This document shows, one piece after another, positions 51,276 to 60,463 of a stretch of DNA of 64,000 bases. Source of the DNA: Litoreibacter roseus (GTDB lineage: Bacteria > Pseudomonadota > Alphaproteobacteria > Rhodobacterales > Rhodobacteraceae). The stretch spans positions 1 through 64,000 of the forward strand of contig NZ_BLJE01000001.1 of assembly GCF_009811795.1 (NCBI RefSeq), read 5' to 3'. Positions within the stretch are counted from its first letter, which is position 1; each line of letters begins with the position of its first letter. The translations under genes and the position numbers were made by a program. A model generated the notes under the pieces. It did no database searches. It saw only the letters and a list, made by a program, of their open reading frames with translations, and was not told the DNA's origin.

Positions 51276-52915
51276 CAATTGCACTTCCCCCACAAGAGCC
51301 GTTACGCCCACCGGCAGACGTCATGCGTCTGGCTCGGATGGGGGCGATGTTTCCGACGCGTCTCAGCTTTATGAGAACGCTACTGCGATATCTGGGGACG
51401 GAAAGCGCATCCGTGATGCGGCCTGTCTGGGAAATGGACAATGATGGGTACGGCCATGCGGTCTATTCCATCAGTTTTGGTGGATACACTTACAGCCTCG
51501 TTGCGGTCTCAAACGCACTGTCGCCGGATCAGCGAACGGACCGCGTTATCGCAGAGGCGTGGGATACCACGTATGTGTTGTATGACGGCGTGCCGGATAG
51601 CAATGAGATTGCGCGTCTGACAGAGAACGCCCCGCTGCAAGAGGCCGGGCGATTTACTGAGCGCGATCTCGTGTTGAGCCGGGCCAACAAATCCGTGCGC
51701 CTGTTCGCGCATGTCGCCGAGGCGCTTCGACGAGGTGCGCAACCCGACCTGCAGATGGTCCGCGATATTGGGTACCTGATGCGAACCACGGCGGTCTATG
51801 GGAACGGTAAGTTCGGCATAGCGGATCGGGAAGTCATCAGGGAAAGACCTGGATTGGACGGTCCGTTCATGGCTGAGATGCTCACTGTTTGGCTGATCCG
51901 TGGCTTCACCCATGATCTTGTAGAGCATGTCGGCGGCGGACAGCTGGACCCGGCAGTGAAGCGGCACCTTGGTATCGGCAATTCCACCGGACTTGGCATG
52001 GCGCCGTTCCTGGTGTCTCACCCGGACCTTCTCAACAACTGGATGATGGCGCGGGAGACGGCCTTGGCGCGGGTCAGAGCGGTGCGAGGTCTTACGTCTG
52101 AACAGATCGACCGTATTGTCGCTCTTACAGATCGCGCAGCGCAGCATCTTGGCGAATGGACTGTCCCTGACGTGGAACACCAGCAGCGGATCGCGCGGTT
52201 GCGGTTGGACTGGGCAGACCTCACAGCCAACCTTAAAGACTTGCTCGACCAGCCCAAACCTATTGACCAGCTGGTTCGCGTCTGTGCCACGATCTCGCGG
52301 GACTGTGAAGAATTGGCCGCAGCGCTTGTTCTGGAACCTTTTGGCGATCTTGTGGATCAGCTTGCCCTCGGCATGATCAGCGCTCAGTTGCCGCCTTTGG
52401 ATCCGAGGGGCGGAGTATGCGATTTACGGATGTTGATCGAAGCGCGGTGGGACTGGGCGCTTGAGATCAACTTTGATGATCCTTGGGAAACGGCCCAGTT
52501 CTGGTATGTGAGCGAAGAAAAACTGGAGCCGCGTCTGGGGCGCCGTGCGGAAGAACCGGGCGCGGATCAGGAAAGCCCTCTGGACATTGCTCGGCAAATT
52601 CAGGCTCTTCACCGGGACATGGCTGACGCAGATGGCACGCTTGCTTCTTTCCTGAGAGCCTATCCGCAGCACCGATCAGCGGTACATCGTGTGCAGATCA
52701 ATCTTGCTCATCCTTATTCCGAAATCTGCGATAACCTGATTGGCGAGGGGTGCAAGCCGATTGATATGCTACGGTGCAAGCTGTCGTTCTTCGGGGCATC
52801 CAAATTTGACCCAAAGTCCGATCGCTGGATCCGGATCACCCTGGCGCAAGGTGCGCCTCTGTTTGATGAACTTGGCGGCGCGGACGATTGGTGGCTGCCT
52901 GTCTTCGGTGCATGA
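51272..52915 (+). CDS. uncharacterised 547-residue protein
   Basis: I do not recognise a family. The protein is soluble, without signal peptide or membrane segments, and has no P-loop, heme or iron-sulfur motif. It is rich in Arg, Leu, Asp and Trp. Notable segments are RMGAMFPTRLSFMRTLLRYL near the start and DDWWLPVFGA at the end. It overlaps the dipeptidase-like gene and the following small gene by four bases each, so the three are made together and may form a complex or pathway. Confidence 0.7.
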   Translation: MTIALPPQEPLRPPADVMRLARMGAMFPTRLSFMRTLLRYLGTESASVMRPVWEMDNDGYGHAVYSISFGGYTYSLVAVSNALSPDQRTDRVIAEAWDTTYVLYDGVPDSNEIARLTENAPLQEAGRFTERDLVLSRANKSVRLFAHVAEALRRGAQPDLQMVRDIGYLMRTTAVYGNGKFGIADREVIRERPGLDGPFMAEMLTVWLIRGFTHDLVEHVGGGQLDPAVKRHLGIGNSTGLGMAPFLVSHPDLLNNWMMARETALARVRAVRGLTSEQIDRIVALTDRAAQHLGEWTVPDVEHQQRIARLRLDWADLTANLKDLLDQPKPIDQLVRVCATISRDCEELAAALVLEPFGDLVDQLALGMISAQLPPLDPRGGVCDLRMLIEARWDWALEINFDDPWETAQFWYVSEEKLEPRLGRRAEEPGADQESPLDIARQIQALHRDMADADGTLASFLRAYPQHRSAVHRVQINLAHPYSEICDNLIGEGCKPIDMLRCKLSFFGASKFDPKSDRWIRITLAQGAPLFDELGGADDWWLPVFGA

Positions 52916-53454
52916 GACGCTCGGCCAACGAGGCGCAGATGCTCGTGTTGAAGGCAGTCCGTGGTGCGGGGGCGCCGCTGGGTGCGGCCGAGATGCTTGC
53001 GCGTGTCGTCCCTGATCTGAGCACGGCTGCATGGCACGAACTGCCCACTGCGCTCAGAGGCCCGTTCCCTGCATCGCGACCGTACCAAGAGGGCGGCATC
53101 GTCAAGTTCACCAAAGCCCGCGTTCTGACTTGCGGAGTTGCAGCCTTGGACATTGCCCTGAGCGAGGACGTCGACGTTCACGTTCTTCAAGTTGATGCCC
53201 CGGAGATTACCTGCGCGCTTGCGCGGTATATCGAACAGGCGTTCGGCGTGACGCTCAGCCGCCTTGTGATAACCGATAGCACTGATCGTTCCATCCCGGT
53301 CTCAAGGGGTTCTGTACCAGCCTTGTCAACGGCGGACGGTATTCCAGACACTGTCTGGCGGGCATTGATGGAATTTGCGGCGAAAACCTATGTGGCAGCC
53401 AGTGAAGCGTCACGCAGCGGTGGTGCCGGAGCTGGTCTGACTGACAACGATTGA
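52912..53454 (+). CDS. small uncharacterised protein, DUF3726-like
   Basis: 180 residues. The N-terminus (SANEAQMLVLKAVRGAGAPLG) recalls DUF3726, a family of alphaproteobacterial proteins of unknown function; that match is from memory and tentative. No membrane segment or catalytic motif is visible. ATG 52912 overlaps the preceding stop as ATGA. Confidence 0.65.
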   Translation: MRRSANEAQMLVLKAVRGAGAPLGAAEMLARVVPDLSTAAWHELPTALRGPFPASRPYQEGGIVKFTKARVLTCGVAALDIALSEDVDVHVLQVDAPEITCALARYIEQAFGVTLSRLVITDSTDRSIPVSRGSVPALSTADGIPDTVWRALMEFAAKTYVAASEASRSGGAGAGLTDND

Positions 53455-53573
53455 TCACTAAAGATCAGTTTCGGGATACTTGAAAGCCCCTGGAAACCGC
53501 GCGTTTGGCCTTGGAAGACAGGCTACTTTCGCGGAAGCCGTAAGCGACGCACCATTCTGCCGGGAGATTTTCG
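53455..53573 (+). other. 119-bp gap before the HisD-like gene
   Basis: TGATC/GATCA can form a 5-bp stem at 53451-53466, too weak to be a confident terminator. The rest contains no recognised promoter; a ribosome site GGGAGA precedes the ATG at 53574. The HisD-like gene may be read from the upstream operon. Confidence 0.4.
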
Positions 53574-54881
53574 ATGAAGCATATCAAACAGCCAGCAATC
53601 GACACGCAGATCGAAGACGGTCGCATCCGCACGCTGGTCGAAGGGATGCTGTCTGAAATCCGTGCCAATGGTGAAGATGCTGTCCGGAAGTATGCGGCAG
53701 ACTTGGATGGCTGGACCTCCGACTTTGCGTTGAGCGATGAGAAAAAGCAGCGGTTGATTGCGCAGGTACCGCAGCAGACACGCGACGATATCGGCTTTGC
53801 CTTCAAGCAGATATCGCGCTTTGCGAAGGCGCAGCGGGGCAGCATTCAGGATTTTCAGATCGATACGGAGCCCGGCGTGACGCTTGGCCAGCGGTGTGTT
53901 CCGGTCGATTGTGCAGGCTGCTATATCCCGGGCGGTCGGTATGCGCATGTGGCCTCTGCTTTGATGAGCGTTGCGACGGCCAAGGCGGCGGGTGTACCGT
54001 TCGTGGTTGCAGCTTCCCCGCCCCGTGGCGATGCCATTGATCCGTCCGTGGCCTATGCGCTCGATCTGGCCGGTGCGGACGTGATCCTTGAGATGGGCGG
54101 TGTTCAGGCAATCGCCTCGATGGCGCTTGGCCTTTTCGGTGCGCGTCCGGCTGACATTCTGGTGGGGCCGGGCAATGCCTACGTTGCGGAAGCCAAACGT
54201 CAGCTTTTTGGTGAGATCGGGATCGATGTCTTTGCCGGGCCGACCGAAAGTGCGGTGATTGCCGATGATACGGCAGACCCTATGACTGTCGCTATTGATC
54301 TCTTGTCTCAAGCGGAACACGGCACGAACTCCCCGGTCTGGTTGTTCACGACGTCCCCGGAATTGTCCGAAACTGTGGCCCGGATTATTCCGAAAGTCGC
54401 GGCCGATTGGCCGACAGGAGAGGTTGCGCTCACGGCGTGGGAGAATTTTGGCGAGGTGATCCTGTGCGAAACACGGGAAGAAATGGCTGCCGTCTCGGAT
54501 CGCTACGCATGCGAGCATTTGCAGGTGCAGACCGCAGATCTGGATTGGTGGCTGAACCGTCTGCGCAATTACGGCTCGCTGTTTCTGGGTGAAGGTTCGA
54601 CGGTGACCCATGGCGACAAATGCTCTGGCACAAACCATATTCTGCCGACCCGTCAGGCGGCCCGGTACACCGGCGGGCTGAACGTGATGAAATTCCTCAA
54701 GGTCCTGACCTGGCAGGAGATAAAGACCGATGCGGATCCTGAAATGTCAGCAGTCGCATCCCGTCTGTCACGGGTCGAGGGGATGGATGGCCATGCCCGT
54801 GCTTGCGACTGGCGTCTGCAAAAGTTCGGCGGACAAACGTCGTGGGATTTCGAGGTTGCTCACCAAGTGCGCTACGACTGA
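53574..54881 (+). CDS. hpsN: HisD-family dehydrogenase, probable sulfopropanediol dehydrogenase (HpsN)
   Basis: 435 residues of the histidinol dehydrogenase family. Zinc and catalytic positions are kept: LLSQAEHG (Gln, His), YACEHLQ (Glu-His pair), GDKCSGTNH (Asp) and MDGHARA (His). The region after the NHILPT motif reads RQAARYTGGLNVMKFLKVLT, which differs from true HisD and matches what I recall of HpsN, the enzyme oxidising (R)-2,3-dihydroxypropane-1-sulfonate to sulfolactate. No his gene is nearby, whereas sulfonate genes converge on it 3 bp later. Confidence 0.78.
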   Translation: MKHIKQPAIDTQIEDGRIRTLVEGMLSEIRANGEDAVRKYAADLDGWTSDFALSDEKKQRLIAQVPQQTRDDIGFAFKQISRFAKAQRGSIQDFQIDTEPGVTLGQRCVPVDCAGCYIPGGRYAHVASALMSVATAKAAGVPFVVAASPPRGDAIDPSVAYALDLAGADVILEMGGVQAIASMALGLFGARPADILVGPGNAYVAEAKRQLFGEIGIDVFAGPTESAVIADDTADPMTVAIDLLSQAEHGTNSPVWLFTTSPELSETVARIIPKVAADWPTGEVALTAWENFGEVILCETREEMAAVSDRYACEHLQVQTADLDWWLNRLRNYGSLFLGEGSTVTHGDKCSGTNHILPTRQAARYTGGLNVMKFLKVLTWQEIKTDADPEMSAVASRLSRVEGMDGHARACDWRLQKFGGQTSWDFEVAHQVRYD

Positions 54882-54884
54882 GCC

Positions 54885-55760
54885 TTACCGTTTGTCGTAG
54901 TAAAGACCGACGGTGTGCTCTGCCTCTGCAAAGAACAGCCAGCGGATTGTGACAGCGCCGATGATGTGAAGAAGCACCGCGGCAAGCGCCAACATGTGGC
55001 TGAACTGAAAGGCGCTGAGCAGGATAAATGGGGTCAGGCTCAGGCAGAGAATTCCAAAGATCCGCAGGGTGTGACGGTGCTTGCGGCCGACCTGATGGAC
55101 CATTTCGGTCATGAGGTAGTTCTTGCTGCTATGGGGCGCTTCGAACATCCGGACTTTCCCGATGTTTCCCAGCCCCGTGGCGGTTTCGATGGTGGATCCT
55201 GCCTTGGCAAACTGACCGTCGCCGATCATCCAAGCGGCCAGTTGACCAACCCCTAGAAGCAGCAGCAACGGCAAGGCGATGCTAGTCTGTCCGGCGAGGA
55301 ATGCGCCCCCCGTCAGAGCGTAGCCGAGAAACAGAAGCGGTGTGGTCCAGTGGTTCCAACGGGGCACGGTTTTCAGCTGACCGTAGATCATTGCCGTGGC
55401 AAAGACCGTCGCAAGGCTGAGGGCTGCACCAAGCAGCCCCAAAGGGGCAATCCGTGTGTTGAAGAAAACCACGCCAATTGCGTAGAGACCCATGATAACA
55501 AGGGCTGCGACGCTCAAACAGGCCTCCCGGCTGAGCCAACTGGACCGCCATTGGGTGAAGGCCTTCAGCGCGCGCTGTGGGTTGCCCAAATGAAAGCTTG
55601 AGGCGATCAGACCGCTGACAGCCAAGGCGTAGGCCACGGCGAAAAAGACGAAGGCGGTGAAACCCGAGACGTCCGGTTTGCCAAAACCCAAGAAGGTCAG
55701 AAGGCCGAAGCCCAGACCGGAAAAGACGGTGAAGAAGATGATCGACGGGGCTGGATGCAT
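54885..55760 (-). CDS. soeC: SoeC, membrane anchor of sulfite dehydrogenase (DmsC/NrfD-like)
   Basis: 291 residues, eight hydrophobic segments, DmsC family. It anchors the A and B subunits at the cytoplasmic face and passes electrons to quinone. ATG 55760 forms TGATG with the soeB stop; a longer frame only reads back into soeB. Last gene of the sulfonate operon, converging on the HisD-like gene with a 3-bp gap. Confidence 0.82.
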   Translation of the reverse strand: MHPAPSIIFFTVFSGLGFGLLTFLGFGKPDVSGFTAFVFFAVAYALAVSGLIASSFHLGNPQRALKAFTQWRSSWLSREACLSVAALVIMGLYAIGVVFFNTRIAPLGLLGAALSLATVFATAMIYGQLKTVPRWNHWTTPLLFLGYALTGGAFLAGQTSIALPLLLLLGVGQLAAWMIGDGQFAKAGSTIETATGLGNIGKVRMFEAPHSSKNYLMTEMVHQVGRKHRHTLRIFGILCLSLTPFILLSAFQFSHMLALAAVLLHIIGAVTIRWLFFAEAEHTVGLYYDKR

Positions 55761-56500
55761 CAGATCTTCTCCAGCGTGCGATCGAGCCATCCCAGAAAGC
55801 CCGTGGGCTCTGCCGCGATGGGTTCAAGGAATGGCGCGAGGATGTCTATTTCCTCGTCCTTGGGGCGCGGCGGAAGGTACTTGTTTACGGGTTTTGTGCC
55901 TTGTTCGGGCATCAGGTCAAAGCCCCCACGTTCGGCCACCAACTTACTGACTTTGCTATCTTTATCCGCCAGATCGCCGAAATGCCGGGCGTTCGACGGG
56001 CATGTTCTGACGCAGGCCGGTTCGCGGTCTTCTTCGGGCAGGTTCTCGTTGTAGATCCGGTCAACGCAGAGGGTGCATTTCTTCATGACACCTTCTGCCA
56101 AATCCATCTCCCGCGCACCGTAGGGACATGCCCAGGCACACAGACCGCACCCGATACAGTCGCTTTCATTGACCAGTACGATGCCGTCCTCGACACGCTT
56201 GTAGCTGGCACCAGTGGGGCAGACCGTAACGCAGGGCGCGTCCTCGCAGTGGAGGCAGGATTTCGGGAAGTGGATTGTCTGGGCGAAGCCTGTTTCGGGC
56301 TGAACTTCGTAGCTGTGGACACGGTTGAGAAAGGTGCCAACGGGCTCCGCGCCATAGGGCTGTTGATCGCTGAGCGGCGCGCCATAATTCTCGGTGTTCC
56401 ATCCTTTGCAACTGACCACGCAGGCGTGGCACCCGACACAGGTGTCGAGGTCGATCACAAGCCCCAGTTTCTTTTCCGTGTGGGTCGGCAACTGGGTCAT
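55760..56500 (-). CDS. soeB: SoeB, iron-sulfur subunit of sulfite dehydrogenase
   Basis: 246 residues with four cysteine clusters of the DmsB type: CVGCHACVVSC, CLHCEDAPCVTVCP, CIGCGLCAWACP and CTLCVDR with later CVRTCP, enough for four [4Fe-4S] centres. It carries electrons from SoeA to SoeC. It lies 58 bp downstream of soeA. Confidence 0.85.
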   Translation of the reverse strand: MTQLPTHTEKKLGLVIDLDTCVGCHACVVSCKGWNTENYGAPLSDQQPYGAEPVGTFLNRVHSYEVQPETGFAQTIHFPKSCLHCEDAPCVTVCPTGASYKRVEDGIVLVNESDCIGCGLCAWACPYGAREMDLAEGVMKKCTLCVDRIYNENLPEEDREPACVRTCPSNARHFGDLADKDSKVSKLVAERGGFDLMPEQGTKPVNKYLPPRPKDEEIDILAPFLEPIAAEPTGFLGWLDRTLEKI

Positions 56501-56558
56501 AAGGTGTCCTTTTTGGCTTTCGGAAATCTATCGGACTTCCATCGGACTTTTGTCGGAC

Positions 56559-59411
56559 TCATTTTCCCACCTTCCACGCCAGCTTGTCGGGCCCTGCGCC
56601 AACCGGAGACTTTTGCGCTGGCAGGCTGGGCTGACTTTCGGCTGGCGCGACCGTCTTCTCGATATTCACGCGCAGGTCGAACCATGCGGCTTGTCCCGTG
56701 ATTGGATCCGAGTTCGCCCAGCGGAGACCGTCGCCCTTGGGCGGCAAAAGCTCGTGTATCAGATGGTTCAGAAGGAAGCCCTTCGTGACCTCGGGGGCGT
56801 CGGTGTCCAAGGCCCATGCGCCCTTGCGTTTGCCGATGGCGTTCCATGTCCAGACAGTGCTGTCGTTCAGCGCAGCCTGATGGGCGACGGGCACTGTGAT
56901 GGTGCCGTGTGGTGAAGTGACCTTGGCCCAGTCGCCGTCTTCGAATCCGTGCGCCTCCCACACTTTGGTGGGGACATAGAGCGGGTTGTGCCCGTGTATC
57001 TGTCGCAGCCATGCGTTTTGTGACCCCCAAGAATGGTACATGGCCATGGGCCGCTGGGTCAGCGCGTGGAGGGGGAATTCGTAGCTGTTGACGGCGGCTT
57101 CCTCGAAGGGCTCGTACCAGATGGGCAGCGGGTCCATGGTAGATTTCACCCGCTCGCGCAAATGTTCTGGCGGCTGGCGTGTGCCGTGACCCTCGGCGGC
57201 CAACTGGAACCGGCGCATGGGTTCGACATAGAGGTTGAAGATGTAGGGCTGGGGGGCGTCATAGAAGCCCATCTTGACGGCCCAGTCCTGATAGCCCGCG
57301 TTCCAAGGTTTATAGTAGGCGGCCTCTGCCGGGACATGTTCCATCCAGAAGCCGCCGTTTTCGATATAGCGGTCAAGTTGGTCGGGGTTCGGTGACCCGC
57401 GTCCGTCGGCTGTCGCCTCAGACGGCGTCCCACCCACCCCCGAACCTTCAGCCATGCGCCATCCGGCCAGTGGGCCAATGCCGGGGCGGCGGATGTGGTT
57501 GGTGATGTAATCGGCGTAATCCTTGTATTTCTGAGTGCCGTCCTCGTTCACGAACCCCGGCAGGCCAAGGCGCCCGCCCAGATCGCAGAGCGCGGACTGG
57601 AAGCCGCGCACGTCACGGTCAGGTTCGACCACAGGCCAGCGGATTGCATCGGCGACGGCGTCGGCCTCGCAAATAGGGCGGTCCAGAAGGCTGATGCAGT
57701 CGTGGCGTTCCAGATAGGTGGTATCCGGCAGGATCAGGTCGGCATAGGCCACCATCTCGGATGAATAGGCGTCCGAATAGATGATGTTCGGGATGACGTA
57801 ATCGCCGTTCTCATCCGTGTCGGTGAGCATGTCGATGACGCCGCGCGTGTTCATGGACGAGTTCCACGACATGTTGGCCATGTACATGAAGAGTGTGTCG
57901 ATCTTGTAAGGATCACCCGCATGGGCGTTGGAGATGACCATGTGCATCAAGCCGTGGGCGCTCATAGGGTTTTCCCAGGTGAACGCCTTGTCGATGCGGG
58001 CCGGGTTGCCGTCGGCATCCAGCGCCAGATCTTCGGGACCGTGGACAAAGCCCAGATGTGGTCCGTTCAAGGCGCAGTTGGGCTGGACCCCGCAATGGGG
58101 TTTCGGGTGCGCCTCTGGTGGCTTGGGGTAAGGTGGCTTGAAGCGCATACCGCCGGGCACTTCGACGGAGCCCAAGAGGATCTGCAGCAGATGCAGAGAC
58201 CGGCAGGTCTGGAAGCCGTTGGAATGGGCCGAGATGCCGCGCATGGCGTGGAAGCTGACGGGGCGTCCGATCATCTTCTCATGTGTCTGACCCCGGAAAT
58301 CGGTCCATGGCTGGTCGATCTCAATGGCCTGATTGAAAGCGACATCGGCCAGTTCCGCGGCGATGCGCTTGATACGGTCTGCGGGGATGCCAGTCCTGTC
58401 GGCGACGGCTTCTGCCGCGTATTGTGGATCAAGATATCTGTCGACCATGTGCAGGAACACGGCCCGATGGGTGACGCCCGCCTCGCGCAGTTTGCCCGAC
58501 AGATCCGGCTTGACGCCAGGCGTATCGAAGGCCGTGGGCTTTCCGGTTGTCCGGTCGATGACCATCAGCTTATTGTTGTCGTCGCGCAGAAGCAGGCCAT
58601 GGTCGGCGGATTTTTCGTCGCCATTGACCAGAACGGGCGCGTTGGTGAGGTTGGCGAGATAGTCGAGGTCGATCTTGCCGGCCTTCATCAACTCATGCAC
58701 CAGCGCGAGAATGAAAAGCCCGTCCGTGCCGGGTGTGATGCCGACCCATTCATCCGCCACAGCGTTGTAGCCCGACCGCACGGGGTTCACGCCAATGACC
58801 TTGGCGCCACGTGCCTTCAATTTGCCCAGACCCATCTTGATCGGGTTGCTGTCGTGATCCTCGGCCACACCAAAGATCATGAACATCTTGGTGTGGTCCC
58901 AGTCGGGCTGGCCGAATTCCCAAAACGCTCCGCCCATCGTGTAGATGCCCGCCGCCGCCATGTTGACCGAGCAGAACCCGCCATGGGCCGCGTAATTCGG
59001 TGTGCCGAAGCCCTGAGCCCAAAGGGACGTGAAGCTCTGCGACTGATCGCGGCCGGTGAAAAAGGCCAGCTTTTCAGGGTGTTTTTCGCGGATCGGGCGG
59101 AGGATATCCGTGGCACGTGTGAGCGCCTCCTCCCACGTGATTTCCTCGAACTCGCCCGATCCGCGAGGCCCCACCCGGCGCAGCGGTGCGCGCAGCCGTG
59201 ACGGAGCATTGTGTTGCATGATCCCGGCGCTGCCTTTGGCGCAGAGAACACCCTGATTCACCGGATGATCGCGGTTGCCTTCGATATATGCAACCTTTCC
59301 GTCCTTCATATGGACATTGATGCCGCAACGGCAGGCGCACATGTAGCAAGTTGTCTTGCGGATCTCGTCCGAGACTTTCGGTGAAAGATCAATTTTGGGC
59401 TGGTGGGTCAT
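56559..59411 (-). CDS. soeA: SoeA, molybdopterin catalytic subunit of cytoplasmic sulfite dehydrogenase
   Basis: 950 residues, DMSO reductase superfamily. The N-terminal [4Fe-4S] motif is C22-x2-C25-x3-C29 with C57, followed by molybdopterin-binding domains (AAHGGFCSVNMAAAG, VNPVRSGYNAVADEW) and the C-terminal MYHSWGSQNAWLRQIHG. There is no Tat signal, so it faces the cytoplasm, unlike DmsA. Position directly after xsc and pta, which release sulfite inside the cell, supports sulfite oxidation to sulfate (SoeABC as in other Roseobacters) rather than DMSO reduction. It overlaps pta by four bases. Confidence 0.82.
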   Translation of the reverse strand: MTHQPKIDLSPKVSDEIRKTTCYMCACRCGINVHMKDGKVAYIEGNRDHPVNQGVLCAKGSAGIMQHNAPSRLRAPLRRVGPRGSGEFEEITWEEALTRATDILRPIREKHPEKLAFFTGRDQSQSFTSLWAQGFGTPNYAAHGGFCSVNMAAAGIYTMGGAFWEFGQPDWDHTKMFMIFGVAEDHDSNPIKMGLGKLKARGAKVIGVNPVRSGYNAVADEWVGITPGTDGLFILALVHELMKAGKIDLDYLANLTNAPVLVNGDEKSADHGLLLRDDNNKLMVIDRTTGKPTAFDTPGVKPDLSGKLREAGVTHRAVFLHMVDRYLDPQYAAEAVADRTGIPADRIKRIAAELADVAFNQAIEIDQPWTDFRGQTHEKMIGRPVSFHAMRGISAHSNGFQTCRSLHLLQILLGSVEVPGGMRFKPPYPKPPEAHPKPHCGVQPNCALNGPHLGFVHGPEDLALDADGNPARIDKAFTWENPMSAHGLMHMVISNAHAGDPYKIDTLFMYMANMSWNSSMNTRGVIDMLTDTDENGDYVIPNIIYSDAYSSEMVAYADLILPDTTYLERHDCISLLDRPICEADAVADAIRWPVVEPDRDVRGFQSALCDLGGRLGLPGFVNEDGTQKYKDYADYITNHIRRPGIGPLAGWRMAEGSGVGGTPSEATADGRGSPNPDQLDRYIENGGFWMEHVPAEAAYYKPWNAGYQDWAVKMGFYDAPQPYIFNLYVEPMRRFQLAAEGHGTRQPPEHLRERVKSTMDPLPIWYEPFEEAAVNSYEFPLHALTQRPMAMYHSWGSQNAWLRQIHGHNPLYVPTKVWEAHGFEDGDWAKVTSPHGTITVPVAHQAALNDSTVWTWNAIGKRKGAWALDTDAPEVTKGFLLNHLIHELLPPKGDGLRWANSDPITGQAAWFDLRVNIEKTVAPAESQPSLPAQKSPVGAGPDKLAWKVGK

Positions 59412-60373
59412 GACGTGGAGCCCTTCGTCGCGTTCACGATGGCCGCCAGCGCGATCGAGGCGAGCCGTGCCGCAGGTGGATCCGCGCGGGAGGTCAGAAG
59501 GATCGGAACCTTGGCCCCCATGACGATCCCGGCGGCGCAGGCCCCTGTCAGGTAAACCAGCGCCTTGAAGAGCGCATTGCCCGAGACGATGTCGGGCACG
59601 ATGATTGCATCGGCCTTGCCCGCGACCGGATCATCGGTCAGCCCCTTGGTGGCGACGCTGTCCGGCGACAGGATGAGATCCAGCGCGAGCGGGCCGGACA
59701 CACTGGCATTCGGGATATTCTCTGCGGCCCAGTTGGCGAGCGTACGCGCCTCGCCCGAGGACGGCACGGCGTCCAGAACGCTTTCGGTGGCAGACAGGAT
59801 CGCGACGCGCGGGTGGTCGATGTCGAGTGTCTGCATCAGGTCAACCACGGAGCGGATGGCGTCCTGCCGGGTTTCCATGTTGGGATCCACGTTGACTGCG
59901 CCGTCGGACAAAAACAGCGGGCGCCCCCCCCCGGGATGGGTGATGTGGAAGATATGGACCAGCCGTTTGCCGGTGCGCAGGCCTGCGTCGCGGTTCAAGG
60001 CGGCTTTCATGAATTGATCGGTGTGAAGCTGACCCTTCATCAGAACATCGGCGTCCCCGCGGCCACAGGCTTCGGCTGCGGCTTGCCCGGCTGCGGCCTC
60101 GCCCTTGGCCTCGATGATCTCAAAGCCGGAGATGTCCCACTGCAGGTCGTCGGCAAGCTTTCTGATGACGTTCGCTTCGCCGGTAAAGAGCGGCTCCATC
60201 ATATTGGCTTCCACGGCCTCTTTCGCAGCTTCCATCGGAAGGGCGCTGCCTGCGCGGGCGATGGCGACGCGGGGCGGTGGCAGACCTTTTGCGCGGGCGA
60301 TCAGAGCAGCCGGCGCCACCGCCTGGACGGTCGATAAGAACGGGGACCGCGTGTGTGTGGTGTCTGACGTCAT
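59408..60373 (-). CDS. pta: phosphate acetyltransferase (PTA/PTB family)
   Basis: 321 residues, short single-domain phosphotransacetylase of the Ptb-like group: DVLMKGQLHTDQFMKA, PLFLSDGAVNVDP and GALALDLI-type SGPLALDLILS. It converts the acetyl phosphate made by Xsc to acetyl-CoA. xsc-pta pairing is the standard arrangement for taurine and sulfoacetaldehyde breakdown. Confidence 0.88.
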   Translation of the reverse strand: MTSDTTHTRSPFLSTVQAVAPAALIARAKGLPPPRVAIARAGSALPMEAAKEAVEANMMEPLFTGEANVIRKLADDLQWDISGFEIIEAKGEAAAGQAAAEACGRGDADVLMKGQLHTDQFMKAALNRDAGLRTGKRLVHIFHITHPGGGRPLFLSDGAVNVDPNMETRQDAIRSVVDLMQTLDIDHPRVAILSATESVLDAVPSSGEARTLANWAAENIPNASVSGPLALDLILSPDSVATKGLTDDPVAGKADAIIVPDIVSGNALFKALVYLTGACAAGIVMGAKVPILLTSRADPPAARLASIALAAIVNATKGSTS

Positions 60374-60421
60374 GTCCGGCGCGTCCTCTGGTGGGTTTGT
60401 CAGTTCATCTGACAGCGTAAA

Positions 60422-60444
60422 TCCGGCTTCCGTGTGAGGCCGGA
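60422..60444 (-). other. small hairpin between xsc and pta
   Basis: TCCGGC (60422-60427) pairs with GCCGGA (60439-60444). A second 6-bp stem TGTCAG/CTGACA lies nearer pta at about 60398-60414. Neither has a U-run; they may tune relative xsc and pta expression. Confidence 0.4.
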
Positions 60445-60463
60445 CATTCTGGGTTTTCGTCTT

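Noticed and set aside
53574-54881. Histidinol dehydrogenase of histidine biosynthesis
   Set aside because: The substrate segment differs from HisD and the context is sulfonate catabolism.
57921-59201. Open frame of 426 codons on the plus strand
   Set aside because: It is antisense to soeA, which has a complete set of cofactor motifs.
54885-59411. DMSO reductase DmsABC
   Set aside because: No Tat signal on the catalytic subunit, and the operon follows xsc-pta, which generate sulfite in the cytoplasm.
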